Below are positions 1 through 8,454 of a DNA stretch of 55,076 bases, one piece after another. This DNA comes from CAZABP01 sp964483245 (GTDB lineage: Bacteria; Planctomycetota; UBA1135; UBA2386): positions 1 to 55,076 of the forward strand of contig CAZABP010000032.1 of the NCBI GenBank assembly GCA_964483245.1, in the 5' to 3' direction. A program made the translations under genes and the position numbers. Within the stretch, counting starts at the first letter, position 1; each line of letters starts with the position of its first letter. A model generated the notes under the pieces. The model saw only the letters and a program-made list of their open reading frames with translations. It searched no databases and was not told the DNA's origin.

Positions 1-61
1 TCGGCTGCATGCGCGCCAGGGACCGGTGCCCCGGATTCGCCGGCGGTACCACCCCCGTGCG

Positions 62-105
62 AAAAAAACGCCCGAGCGGGCCCGCGCGCGGCCCGTCCGG
101 GCCGC
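62..105 (-). terminator. Probable rho-independent terminator after the first HEAT gene
   Basis: Read on the minus strand, downstream of the stop codon at 135-137, there is a perfect 8-bp stem (88-95 with 98-105), then a second small GC stem (about 69-81), then seven T residues (positions 62-68 are A on the plus strand). A GC stem followed by a T run is the classical intrinsic terminator layout. The T run follows the smaller stem, so that is the likelier terminating hairpin. Confidence 0.6.
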
Positions 106-134
106 CGCGGGATCAACAGGCATCTGGGACAGGA

Positions 135-2156
135 TCAGAGGATGTCGAGGACGCCAGCCTTCCGATCCGTCAGCGTCTCCACCGCCGCGCGGTAGTTCAG
201 GCCGAACGCGATCTTGGAGTTCCAAGGCAGGTCCTCCTTGTCGCCGATGTTGCCGAGCGCGACGGCCGAGAATGCGCGCGACAGCGGAGTCAGGCTTTCG
301 TCGAGCAGCAGCTTGGTCAGCACGTCGATCGAGCGGCGGTCGCCGATGAAGCCGAGCGCGGACGAGATCGCGGACAGCTTCGCGAGGTTCGGCTGGTCTT
401 CGGCCTCGCCGGCCAGCATCTGCTGCAACGTGTCGGCGGCCCGGCGGTCGCCGAGCTTGCCGAGCGCGATCGCCGCCTGGCGGAGCAGGTCCGGTTTGCG
501 GACCGAGCTGCGCACGATGTCGTCGAGCTCGGCAGCGGCACCGGTGGCGCCCATCAACGCGAGGCCGAGCGCGACGTAGCCGGCAGGCTCCTCCTGCGCG
601 CGCAGTTGCTGCAGCTGTTCGCGCAGCAGGTCGGCGGAGGCATCGTGACGGCAGAGTCCGAGCGCGATCGCCATGCTGGCGACCAGATCCGGGTTCTTCG
701 CGGCGGACATCGTCCTGGCGAGCGCCGTGCCGATCGTCTCGTCGGGTGTCGCGGCCGAGGCCTCCCGCTCGAGGCGATCGAACTCGAGCACGCCGAGCGC
801 GAGGCCGGCCCATGGCTTCTCGATCGCGTTGTGTCCGCGTGCGAGCGCCTTCAGCAGGAATGTGCGGTTGCCCGCGCCGCCGATCTGCCCGAGCGCCATC
901 AGCGCGAACAGCCGCGTCTGCTGATCCTTGTCCTGCTCCGACGTGCGGCGCAGGGTCGCAACCGCGTCGGCGAAACGCGGATCCCGCTCCGGTGGGGAGC
1001 AGAGCTCGGCCAGTGCGAGCGCCGCGGATTGCCGGAGCTCGGGCGCGCGCTTGCTCTCCGCTGCGAGATGCGCGGTGAACGTCGCGGCCAGGGCCAGCGC
1101 GCGGTCACCACCGCGTCCGACGAGCTTCGCGATGGCCGGTGGCACGTGTGCCTGTACCAGCTCCCGGCCGCGTCCGAGGTCGCGCTCGCCGAACGCGAGC
1201 AGCGTCACGATCGCCTGTTCGCGAGCAGCCTCGTCGTCCGGGCGGAGCAGGCGCAGCGCGTTGATCGCGGCGACCTGCACGTTGCGGCTCGAGGTTCGGG
1301 CGTCACCGAGCAGATCTGCGATTGCGTCGTGCGCGCGGCGCTTGAGGTCGGCCGACGAACTCGGCCAGGCCACCAATCCGATGCCATAGCAGGCGAACGC
1401 GCGCGTGCGGTCGTCGACTTCGCCGCGCGCCGTCAGCTCGCGGCCGCGCGGCGCATCGCTCGCCAATGCGATCAGGTCTTCGAGGGCGTCGGGCAACTGC
1501 GAGATCCCCATCGCCAGGGCGGCGGTCTCGCGCACCTCCTGGACGGGGCTGCGCAGGCGGGCGCGGCATTCCGGCAGCAACTGGATGTCGCTGCGCTCGA
1601 CGCCGAGCTTCGCCATCGCGACCAGGCAGGAGGACGTGATGTCGGTCTGCTCGGTCCGGTCGAGTGCCTCCTTCAGCCTCGGCAGGATCCGATCACGGCG
1701 GTCGGAGTCGGAGATCGCGACCAGGTCGCGGACCTCTTCGCGCGTCGAGGCGCCGAAGAAGACGTCGTCCGGATTGGTGACCGGACCGAGGCCTGAGAGC
1801 GAGTCCTTCAGCCGGAGATACGGATCCTTGTGGAACTCCCACCAGTAGACCCAGCGGGTCAGGTCATCACCGACGTCGACGCCGCGCGCGCCGGTGAGCG
1901 CGCTGCCACCGCCGCCCGGCTGACCCGGTCCTCCGGGGGTGAACGGCCCACCTGGACCGGGCGCCGATGGCCCCGACGGTCCAGGCGTCGACGGCCCAGC
2001 AGGGCCCTTGCCGCCACCGGGCGTCTTCGGCGAGCCGGTCGGCTTGGCGCCCGGCGGCACGACGTCGCCGGGGCCGCGGTATTGACCGCCGTGCGCCGGC
2101 AGCGGGTCGTGAGATGCGAGCGCGAGGATCGCGCCAGCGAGCAGAACGGACTTCAC
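135..2156 (-). CDS. Secreted HEAT-repeat protein (paralogue 1)
   Basis: The product has 673 residues. It starts at a GTG with AGGAG eight bases upstream. Residues 1-21 look like a signal peptide (hydrophobic LLAGAILALA). The predicted mature protein begins HGGQYRGPGDVVPP, followed by a Gly/Pro/Ser linker to about residue 85. The rest is alpha-helical HEAT-like repeats with recurring patterns such as EVRETAALAMG and ALGFIGDRRSIDVLTKLL. HEAT arrays are protein-binding scaffolds; no catalytic motif is visible. The next gene on the same strand encodes a close paralogue with the same order: signal, identical 14-residue motif, collagen-like linker, a WWEF.KDP block and a GASR/GAST block, then repeats. 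Probably exported to the periplasm or cell surface. The function is unknown. Confidence 0.85.
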   Translation of the reverse strand: MKSVLLAGAILALASHDPLPAHGGQYRGPGDVVPPGAKPTGSPKTPGGGKGPAGPSTPGPSGPSAPGPGGPFTPGGPGQPGGGGSALTGARGVDVGDDLTRWVYWWEFHKDPYLRLKDSLSGLGPVTNPDDVFFGASTREEVRDLVAISDSDRRDRILPRLKEALDRTEQTDITSSCLVAMAKLGVERSDIQLLPECRARLRSPVQEVRETAALAMGISQLPDALEDLIALASDAPRGRELTARGEVDDRTRAFACYGIGLVAWPSSSADLKRRAHDAIADLLGDARTSSRNVQVAAINALRLLRPDDEAAREQAIVTLLAFGERDLGRGRELVQAHVPPAIAKLVGRGGDRALALAATFTAHLAAESKRAPELRQSAALALAELCSPPERDPRFADAVATLRRTSEQDKDQQTRLFALMALGQIGGAGNRTFLLKALARGHNAIEKPWAGLALGVLEFDRLEREASAATPDETIGTALARTMSAAKNPDLVASMAIALGLCRHDASADLLREQLQQLRAQEEPAGYVALGLALMGATGAAAELDDIVRSSVRKPDLLRQAAIALGKLGDRRAADTLQQMLAGEAEDQPNLAKLSAISSALGFIGDRRSIDVLTKLLLDESLTPLSRAFSAVALGNIGDKEDLPWNSKIAFGLNYRAAVETLTDRKAGVLDIL

Positions 2157-2518
2157 GTGGATCGCTCCTGGTCCAAGACCAAGGCGTCGGATCAGCGCGC
2201 ACGATCACTCAACATCCGTGCCGCGGCACATTCGCCGTCGCGCTGTGCACTCCCTGCGCGCCGCGTTACGCGCATGGAACAGCAGCGCGGTCAATCGAGA
2301 TCGAGGATGCCGCGTGCGCTGCCGCTGCCCGTCGCGGCACCGTCAGAGCCGCCAACCACGCCGAACAACTGCGCGCGATTGCGAGCGTGACGTCATGCCC
2401 GCGCCGACTGCGCAACCACGCAGCGCCATCTCGCATGTGCCGCAGTCGGCAACGCGCATGCCATGCTTCCGCGCAAGACCGCCGCGTAGGTGTCTCCTTA
2501 GAAACTGGTCATACGCCC

Positions 2519-2608
2519 CGTCGGCGAACGTCGCCGCCGCAGCGGCGCCAGATCCGCCGGTTTCGCGGCGTCGTGGTCGCCGCGTCGCGGCGGTGAGAGA
2601 ACTGACAC
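2519..2608. repeat. Dispersed 90-bp three-hairpin element, copy 1
   Basis: This segment is about 88% identical (79 of 90 positions, no indels) to 45424-45513. It folds into three consecutive hairpins: 2532-2537 with 2542-2547; 2555-2559 with 2566-2570; and 2578-2583 with 2587-2592. Between the copies the second hairpin changes C-G (2558/2567) to T-A, and the pair closing the third changes T-G (2577/2593) to T-A, so pairing is kept. It ends in a conserved unpaired tail, TGAGAGAACTG. Orientation and function are unknown; it could be a REP/MITE-like element or a structured RNA. Confidence 0.75.
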
Positions 2609-2611
2609 TCG

Positions 2612-2625
2612 GTGTACCGGTACAC
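2612..2625. repeat. Perfect 14-bp palindrome
   Basis: GTGTACCGGTACAC reads the same on both strands. It lies three bases after the three-hairpin element. It could be a dimeric regulator site or part of the element's flank; nothing equivalent follows copy 2, so it is probably not part of the repeat. Confidence 0.5.
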
Positions 2626-2666
2626 GGCGTGCCAGAGTCAGCGCGGCGCAGCAGCCCGTACATGCA

Positions 2667-2692
2667 CACGGCCGCGCAACCGCGCGGCCGTG
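2667..2692. terminator. Strong GC hairpin, terminator-like
   Basis: An 11-bp perfect stem (2667-2677 with 2682-2692) closes a four-base AACC loop. There is no T run on either side, so it is only terminator-like. No gene ends immediately next to it on the plus strand. Confidence 0.35.
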
Positions 2693-2713
2693 CATCGGGG
2701 AATCCGTGGTCCC

Positions 2714-2737
2714 GTGAGTCTGTGAGTCTGTGAGTCT
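2714..2737. repeat. Three tandem copies of an 8-bp repeat
   Basis: GTGAGTCT occurs three times in a row at 2714, 2722 and 2730, some 25 bases before the assembly gap. Such a microsatellite may have helped break the assembly. Confidence 0.7.
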
Positions 2738-2762
2738 CGGGATCGGGAGATCCGTCGACTAC

Positions 2763-2862
2763 NNNNNNNNNNNNNNNNNNNNNNNNNNNNNNNNNNNNNN
2801 NNNNNNNNNNNNNNNNNNNNNNNNNNNNNNNNNNNNNNNNNNNNNNNNNNNNNNNNNNNNNN
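2763..2862. other. Assembly gap of 100 N
   Basis: Exactly 100 N, the usual placeholder for a scaffold join of unknown length. A 65-bp tandem repeat starts on the first base after it, so the missing part may hold more copies of that repeat. Confidence 0.98.
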
Positions 2863-2990
2863 GCGGCGGGCTCGCGGATGGTTTCCTTCGCGTCAACCAC
2901 TCGGGCCCGCCGCCAAGGCATCACAGCGCGGCGGGCTCGCGGATGGTTTCCTTCGCGTCAACCACTCGGGCCCGCCGCCAAGACCTCACA
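2863..2990. repeat. Two tandem copies of a 65-bp hairpin-forming unit
   Basis: Unit 1 spans about 2863-2925 and unit 2 about 2928-2990, with almost identical sequence (differences only near the end: GCATCACA versus ACCTCACA). Each unit begins GCGGCGGGC and carries its reverse complement GCCCGCCGC about 32 bases later, so each can form a 9-bp stem. The second unit overlaps the TGA stop of the minus-strand gene (2986-2988), so on that strand the hairpins lie just after the stop and may end transcription. The copy number is uncertain because of the adjoining gap. Confidence 0.75.
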
Positions 2991-5034
2991 GAATGTCCAG
3001 GATGCCGCCCTTCTTGTCGGTCAGCGTTTCGACCGCGGCGCGGTAGTTCAGATCGACGGCGATCTTCGAACCCCACGGCAGGTCTTCCTTGTCGGCGATG
3101 CCGCCGAGGGCGACGGCAGCGAACGCGCGCGACAGCTCGGTCAAGTTGCCGTCGAACAGCATCTTGATCAGCGGGTCGATCGAGCGGCGGTCGCCGATGA
3201 AGCCGAGGGCCGACGCGATGGCGCTGAGCTTGCCGAGGTTCTGGTCGTCCTCCTGCAGCAGACCCTGCAGGATGTCGGCGACTTCCTTGTCACCCAGCTT
3301 GCCGAGCGAGATCGCGGCCTGCTTCAGCAGCTCGGGCCGGCGGACGGAGGTCCGGACGAGCTCACGCAGGTCTTCCTTCGCCCGGTCGGCGCCCATCAGC
3401 GCGAGACCGATCGTCAGGTAGCCGGCGAGTTCGTCGTTCTTCTTGTTCTTCTCGAGCAGACGCAGCAGGTCGTCCTGCGCCTCGAGGTACTTGCAGAGGC
3501 CGAGACCGACGGCGGTCGACGCAATGGCGTCCGGGGTCTTGGAGTCGTTCAGCTCACGCCGCAGCGCTTCGCCGACGGTCCGGTCCGGGCTCGCATTCGC
3601 GCCTTCGGCCTTGTTGCGGTTGAAGGTCATGACGCCGAGGCCCATCGCGGCCCACGGCTTCTCGAGCGCTTCCTTGCCACGCTCGAGGGTCTTCAGCAGG
3701 AAGTTGCGGTTGTCGTCGCCGCCGATCTGCCCGAGGGCGACCAGCGAGAAGTACCGCGCCTGCAGGTCCTTGCCTTCGTCGAAGTACTTCTGCAACGCGG
3801 CGGAGTACTTCGCGTCACCCTTCTCGAGCTCCGCCGGCTGGGCCATCGCGCCGAGCGCGAGAGCGGCCGACTGGTAGATCTCGTTGGCGCGCTTGGTGTC
3901 GCCGGTCAGTTCCTTGGCGAACGCGTCCTTGTACTTGCCGGTCTTGTCACCGGTGCGACCCAGCAGCGTCGCGATCGCCGGCGGCACATGCGCCTGGATC
4001 ATCTGCTGACCCTGGCCGAGCTTCTTCTCGTAGAAGGCCCACAGCGTCGCGATCGCATCGTCGCGCAGCTTGGTCTGCTTCTCGTCGGTGCCGGTGTCGG
4101 GACGGATCAGGCGGATGCCGTTGATCGCGCCGACCTGGACGTTGCGGCTCGAAACCCGCTCGTCCTCGAGCACTGCCTTCAGCGCCTCGAACGCCTTGCG
4201 CTTGACGTCGACGTCGTTGACGGCCCAGGCCACGAGGCCGGTGCCGTAGCAGGCGAACGTGCGCGTCCGGTCGTCGACTTCGCTGCGGTCGACCAGCTTG
4301 CGCCCCTCGGGCGAGTCGCTGACCAGGTGCAGCAGGGAGTCGATGCCGCCGGCCATCTGCGAGATGCCGAGCGCGAGCGCGGCGGTCTCACGGATCTCCT
4401 GGTCGCGGCTCTTCAGGCGCGCCTCGAAGATCGGCTGGATCTTGAACGAGTCGTGATCCATCCCGAGCTTCGCCATCGCGACCATGCAGGACGACGTGAT
4501 GTCGCGCTGGTCGGTCTGGTCGATCGCTTCCTTCAGCTTCGGCAGGATCCGATCCTTCTTGTCGGTGTCGGACGGCCGGCTGAGGTTCTTCGACTCGACG
4601 CGGCGGCTGGCGCCGAAGAACACGTCGTCGGAGCCGGACACCGGCCCACCGGAGTGGATCGCGTCCTTCAGGCGGATGAACGGGTCCTTGTTGAACTCCC
4701 ACCAGTAGAGCCAGCGCGTCAGGTCGTCATCGAGCTGGATGCCGCGCGGGCCGGTCGTCGGTCCGCCCTTGCCGGCCGGGGCCGAAGGACCACCGGTCGC
4801 CGGGCCGCTGGGGCCAGGAGTCGACGGGCCGCTGGGGCCAGGAGTCGACGGCCCGCCAGGGCCAGGGGTCGAAGGCCCACCCGGGCCAGGCGTCTTCGGC
4901 GAACCACCACCACCCGGGTTCGGCGGAACGACGTCGCCCGGGCCGCGGTACTGACCGCCGTGGGCGCGTAGCGACTCGGGGGTGCCCAGCAGCATCGCCG
5001 CGCAGGCAAGCCCGGAAAGCAGGATCTTGTTCAC
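2986..5034 (-). CDS. Secreted HEAT-repeat protein (paralogue 2)
   Basis: The product has 682 residues from a GTG start at 5032-5034, preceded by AGGAG at good spacing; the longer open frame upstream has no such site. A signal peptide covers residues 1-24 and the mature chain would start HGGQYRGPGDVVPP, identical to paralogue 1. Next comes a collagen-like GPSTPGP linker encoded in part by two exact 24-bp repeats (4802-4849), then the shared WWEFNKDP and VFFGASR blocks, then HEAT-like repeats to the end (for example EIRETAALALGISQ, SALGFIGDRRSIDPLI). The C-termini of the two proteins are also alike (AAVETLTD.K.G.LDIL). Probably a product of tandem duplication and exported. The binding partner is unknown. 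Confidence 0.85.
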   Translation of the reverse strand: MNKILLSGLACAAMLLGTPESLRAHGGQYRGPGDVVPPNPGGGGSPKTPGPGGPSTPGPGGPSTPGPSGPSTPGPSGPATGGPSAPAGKGGPTTGPRGIQLDDDLTRWLYWWEFNKDPFIRLKDAIHSGGPVSGSDDVFFGASRRVESKNLSRPSDTDKKDRILPKLKEAIDQTDQRDITSSCMVAMAKLGMDHDSFKIQPIFEARLKSRDQEIRETAALALGISQMAGGIDSLLHLVSDSPEGRKLVDRSEVDDRTRTFACYGTGLVAWAVNDVDVKRKAFEALKAVLEDERVSSRNVQVGAINGIRLIRPDTGTDEKQTKLRDDAIATLWAFYEKKLGQGQQMIQAHVPPAIATLLGRTGDKTGKYKDAFAKELTGDTKRANEIYQSAALALGAMAQPAELEKGDAKYSAALQKYFDEGKDLQARYFSLVALGQIGGDDNRNFLLKTLERGKEALEKPWAAMGLGVMTFNRNKAEGANASPDRTVGEALRRELNDSKTPDAIASTAVGLGLCKYLEAQDDLLRLLEKNKKNDELAGYLTIGLALMGADRAKEDLRELVRTSVRRPELLKQAAISLGKLGDKEVADILQGLLQEDDQNLGKLSAIASALGFIGDRRSIDPLIKMLFDGNLTELSRAFAAVALGGIADKEDLPWGSKIAVDLNYRAAVETLTDKKGGILDIL

Positions 5035-5307
5035 AGAATCACTCCTATGCACGCAGTCGGATGAGAACCTTGGTGCCGTTCGGCGGGAGGCCCGCTCGCA
5101 CGGCGAAGATCGGCAGCAGGGTGCGGATCCTAGGGGACCATCACCAGGCGACAACCGTCCGCAGGGCATGTGCAAAGCGAGGGCCACAGCCGCAGGGCGG
5201 GACAGGATCAGGGCTCGCGCGGCGTGCAAACCCCGTCGCCGCATTGCCTGGCGGGCGTTCCGAAGGTCGCAGCCGGGATCTGGATCGTTCACGCCGCGGC
5301 GAGGCTG

Positions 5308-6162
5308 TTACGCAGGCGCAACAACAAGCCCCGGTGTCCGCAGGCGGCGGACGAGCTGCGCGTGTGCGCGCGGCGCCGCCGCGAGACTCGGATGGTGACG
5401 CGCGCCGCTCAGATCGCGGAACGGCAACAGCGGCCTCCCGTCCCAGGCCGTGAACCTGCCGCCGGCCTCGAGGACGATCAGCGCGGCCGCCGCGAGGTCC
5501 CAGATCCGCCCCTGCTCCTGCACGTTGGCGTCGAGCCTCCCGGTGGCGACGTCGCACAGCTGCACGACGGTGCAGCCGAAGTTCCGCATCCGCGCCCCGG
5601 TCGGCGACAGGCGCTCGAGCATCGCGAACGAGCGTGCGCTCCGCAGCCACTGCACACCCACGATCGATGCCGGCCCGAGCGCCTTCGCGCGCAAGCGCAG
5701 CCGGCGACGGTCGCGCCACGCACCCAGCCCGGCAGCGGCGGAGTACAGCGCACGCTCCGGCATGCAGAACGCGGCGGCGGCGACCGGCATGCCGCGATGC
5801 AGGCAGGCCAGTGCGATCGCGTGCGGCGCCAGCCCGCGCGCGAAGTTGCTCGTGCCGTCGATCGGATCGCACAGCCAGACGAACTCGGCAGCGGTCGCAT
5901 GCGCACCGGTCTCTTCCCCGAGCCAGCCGTGTCCGGGATGCTGGCTGCGCACGGCGCGGCGCAGCCGCCGTTCGATCGCCAGGTCGCGCGCCGTGACATA
6001 GTCGCCCGGCCCCTTGCGGTGCATCGGGACCGGTCGGCCGCGTTGCCGCTCGACCGCGGGGGCGACCTCGAGCACCATCGCGCGCGCGGAAGCGAGCAGC
6101 CGCCGGAGCTCGGTCGCGGGCAGGGAGCGGTGCGCGGGGTTCGCCTGCGTCATCCGCGGCAT
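5308..6162 (-). CDS. Inositol monophosphatase family protein
   Basis: The product has 284 residues, a typical length for the family. Metal-site motifs are present: GEET at 82-85, DPIDGTSNF at 99-107 and a C-terminal WDLAAAALIVLEAGG block around residue 220. These are the three signatures of the Mg-dependent inositol monophosphatase/fructose-1,6-bisphosphatase superfamily (SuhB, CysQ, HisN). The substrate cannot be read from sequence. The start at 6160-6162 has GGAG five bases upstream. It is transcribed divergently from the galE operon, with only about 65 bases between them. The preceding 270 bases (5035-5307) hold no supported gene. Confidence 0.9.
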   Translation of the reverse strand: MPRMTQANPAHRSLPATELRRLLASARAMVLEVAPAVERQRGRPVPMHRKGPGDYVTARDLAIERRLRRAVRSQHPGHGWLGEETGAHATAAEFVWLCDPIDGTSNFARGLAPHAIALACLHRGMPVAAAAFCMPERALYSAAAGLGAWRDRRRLRLRAKALGPASIVGVQWLRSARSFAMLERLSPTGARMRNFGCTVVQLCDVATGRLDANVQEQGRIWDLAAAALIVLEAGGRFTAWDGRPLLPFRDLSGARHHPSLAAAPRAHAQLVRRLRTPGLVVAPA

Positions 6163-6191
6163 GATGGCTCCGCGCCGGACTTGTGCACACG

Positions 6192-6220
6192 TTCATTCGG
6201 CCCGCGGGCGCGCCTATGCT
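6192..6220 (+). promoter_or_regulatory. Putative promoter of the galE operon
   Basis: TTCATT at 6192-6197 and TATGCT at 6215-6220 are separated by 17 bases. An ATG follows only seven bases after the -10 box. It fits the pattern of other promoters in this window. Confidence 0.5.
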
Positions 6221-6227
6221 GCGGCGA

Positions 6228-6278
6228 ATGACCGAGCGGACACCTCGCCTCAGCCCGGAGCACCTGTGGATCGAGTGA
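6228..6278 (+). CDS. Possible 16-residue leader peptide before galE
   Basis: An ATG seven bases after the putative -10 box opens a short frame, MTERTPRLSPEHLWIE, whose TGA (6276-6278) overlaps a GTG (6275-6277) in the galE frame. GTGA overlaps are the normal coupling device in this operon, so the leader could deliver ribosomes to galE. It may equally be chance; no homology is known to me. Confidence 0.3.
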   Translation: MTERTPRLSPEHLWIE

Positions 6279-7270
6279 CGCTGGTCGTCGGCGGCGCCGG
6301 CTACATCGGCAGCCACACGGTCAAGCTCCTGCGCGCGCGCCACCGTCCGGTGGTGGTTGCCGATCATCTGGGCGATGGCCACCGCGCCGCGGTCGGCGAC
6401 GTCCCGCTCGAGCAGGTGGATCTGCTCGACGAGGCCGGCCTGCGCGCGCTGTTCGCGCGGCATCGGATCGGCGCCGTCGTGCACTTCGCGGCGCGCGCCT
6501 ACGTCGGCGAATCGGTGCAGGATCCGGCGCGCTACTACCGCAACAATGTCACCGGCACGCTGAACCTGCTCGTGGCGATGCGCGACGCCGGCGTCTCGCA
6601 GCTCGTGTTCAGCTCGACCTGCGCGACCTACGGCGAGCCGGAGCGGATCCCGATCGTCGAAGCGGAACCGCAGCGGCCGGTGAATCCGTACGGCTTCACG
6701 AAGCTCTGCTGCGAGAGGATGCTGCAGGACTTCGCGCGCGCGCACGGGCTCGCCAGCATCGCGCTGCGGTACTTCAATGCAGCCGGCGCCGACCCGGATG
6801 GCACGATCGGCGAGGACCACGACCCGGAGACGCACCTGATCCCGCTCGTGATCGCGGCGGCGCTCGGCCGCCGCCAGCAGGTCACGGTGTTCGGCAACGA
6901 CTACCCGACGCCCGACGGGACCTGCATCCGCGACTACATCCACGTCACCGACCTCGGCGAGGCGCACCTGTTGGCGCTCGACGCGCTGGCGGGCGGCCAG
7001 CGCGGCTTCGAGGCCTACAACCTCGGCAACCAGCGCGGCACCTCGGTGCTCGAGGTGATCCAGACCGTCGAGCGCGTCGGCGGCCGCCGCGTCCCGTACC
7101 AGATCGGCCCGCGCCGCCCCGGCGATCCGCCGGTGCTGGTCGGTTCGTCGGCGAAGATCGAAGCGAGCCTCGGCTGGCGACCGCGGCTCGGGTCGATCGA
7201 GACCATCGTCGAGACGGCGTGGCGCTGGCACAGCACGCGGCCCCACGGCTACGGAGATCGGCAGGCGTGA
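6266..7270 (+). CDS. galE: UDP-glucose 4-epimerase
   Basis: The product has 334 residues. It converts UDP-glucose and UDP-galactose (or their N-acetyl forms) with bound NAD. The Rossmann motif GGAGYIGSH is at the N-terminus. The catalytic SSTCATYG and YGFTK (Tyr-x-x-x-Lys) segments and the family block RYFNAAGADPDG are all present. I chose GTG at 6266 because GGAG lies five bases upstream; GTG at 6275 is an alternative that gives a more usual N-terminus (MTLVVGGAGYIG) and overlaps the stop of a short leader frame. Its stop overlaps the next gene by four bases, so it heads a coupled operon. Substrate preference is not determined. Confidence 0.93.
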   Translation: MDRVTLVVGGAGYIGSHTVKLLRARHRPVVVADHLGDGHRAAVGDVPLEQVDLLDEAGLRALFARHRIGAVVHFAARAYVGESVQDPARYYRNNVTGTLNLLVAMRDAGVSQLVFSSTCATYGEPERIPIVEAEPQRPVNPYGFTKLCCERMLQDFARAHGLASIALRYFNAAGADPDGTIGEDHDPETHLIPLVIAAALGRRQQVTVFGNDYPTPDGTCIRDYIHVTDLGEAHLLALDALAGGQRGFEAYNLGNQRGTSVLEVIQTVERVGGRRVPYQIGPRRPGDPPVLVGSSAKIEASLGWRPRLGSIETIVETAWRWHSTRPHGYGDRQA

Positions 7271-8454
7271 GGCGCCGCGGCCTGCTCGCGCTCGCCTGCC
7301 TGCTCCCGCTGGGAGCAGCGTGCACGAACTTCGAGCGCGCCGTGGCCGAGTTCGACTCGGTCTCGACGCGCGTCGACCCGGCCCTCGAGCCGCCGCAGAT
7401 CGCCTACCAGGACCGGCCGATGCGGATGCCCTGGGGGATCCGACAGGTCGAAGGCTCCGGCCTCGATCGGATCCTGATCGAGCTGCTCTCGATCGAGCCG
7501 ATGCCGATCGAGGTCGGCAATCCGGCCGAGCTCGCGCGCGACCGCATGGCCGGCATGGTCGGCACGATGGGGGGGGACCTGCATCGGATCGGCCTGGTGA
7601 CGAGCCGGCTGCTCTGGGTGCTCGACCTGGATGCGCATCCGCTGAACCAGATCCATGCGCTGCTCGGGCTGGAGCAGGTGATGCAGGCCGTGCAGTTCGA
7701 TCCGATCGGCTGGCACGAGGAACGCGTGCTCGCGCTCGCCGAGGAGGACTTGAGCCCGACGCAGCGGACCCAGGCGATGGCTGCCGCGCTTGCGGTCCTC
7801 GAATCCGGCTGGCCAGCGACGCGGCAGGCACCGCTGGCGGGCGTGGAGCGGGACGCCTACCGCGACGCCCTGGCGCAGCTCGGCAAGTGGCGCTTCGTGG
7901 ATCCGTCCGACCAGCGCAAGCTGATCCTCGCGCTCGCGCGCGGGCTGCCGCTCGAACCGGACCGCGAGCTGCGCGACGACATGGCGCGCACGCTGGTGCG
8001 GGCGATCCACCACGGGATCGGTACCGGGCTGTCCCGCGCGCTGCGCTCCGATCACCATCCGGACCTGCGCGACCAGACCGTGCGCCTGCTGCGGCGCGCG
8101 ACCAGCGCGTACGGAGTCCCCTTCCTGCTGGCGCAGATCGCGCGCCCCGCCGGCGGCCGGCCGGGCGAGAACCGCTACGACAGCAGCGCCATGGTGCGGC
8201 GGACGCTGGTCGGTTTCTGCGGCCAGCTCCCATCCGACCTGCTGCTCGTGTCGTACGAGCGCGGTCCGACGCCGGCGGAGTTCCTGTACGACGTGATCCG
8301 CGAGGAGCCCCCGATCGCCGGGCTGCAGATCGCCGCGCTCGAAGCGCTGGCCGCAGCCGTGAACCGGCCGTTCTCGCCAGACCGTGCCTGGGCGGACCGC
8401 TGGTGGCAGGAATACGTCGAGCGCCGGATCGGCGGTAACCAGGAGGGCCGGTGA
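7267..8454 (+). CDS. Lipoprotein, HEAT-like helical, unknown function
   Basis: The product has 395 residues. The GTG start overlaps the galE stop (GTGA). The N-terminus MRRRGLLALACLLPLGAAC is a lipoprotein signal with Cys19 as the lipidation residue. The remainder is mostly helical with no motif I recognise. Segments such as HPDLRDQTVRLLRRA and IAGLQIAALEALAAA look like degenerate HEAT/ARM repeats, which would match other secreted proteins in this window. It lies between galE and a DUF366 gene, with four-base overlaps on both sides, implying co-translation. Confidence 0.8.
   Translation: MRRRGLLALACLLPLGAACTNFERAVAEFDSVSTRVDPALEPPQIAYQDRPMRMPWGIRQVEGSGLDRILIELLSIEPMPIEVGNPAELARDRMAGMVGTMGGDLHRIGLVTSRLLWVLDLDAHPLNQIHALLGLEQVMQAVQFDPIGWHEERVLALAEEDLSPTQRTQAMAAALAVLESGWPATRQAPLAGVERDAYRDALAQLGKWRFVDPSDQRKLILALARGLPLEPDRELRDDMARTLVRAIHHGIGTGLSRALRSDHHPDLRDQTVRLLRRATSAYGVPFLLAQIARPAGGRPGENRYDSSAMVRRTLVGFCGQLPSDLLLVSYERGPTPAEFLYDVIREEPPIAGLQIAALEALAAAVNRPFSPDRAWADRWWQEYVERRIGGNQEGR

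Larger units (their letters stand above)
2157..2985. other. Repeat-rich spacer between the two HEAT genes, containing an assembly gap
   Basis: No convincing gene is seen in this 829-base stretch; the open frames here are short, arginine-rich and cross the N run. It holds a 90-bp three-hairpin element, a 14-bp palindrome, an 11-bp GC hairpin, three 8-bp direct repeats, the 100-N gap and two copies of a 65-bp tandem repeat, each listed separately. Confidence 0.7.

Noticed and set aside
4802..4849. Two exact 24-bp repeats as a regulatory or mobile repeat
   Set aside because: They encode repeats of the collagen-like GPSTPGPSGP linker in frame, so coding slippage explains them.
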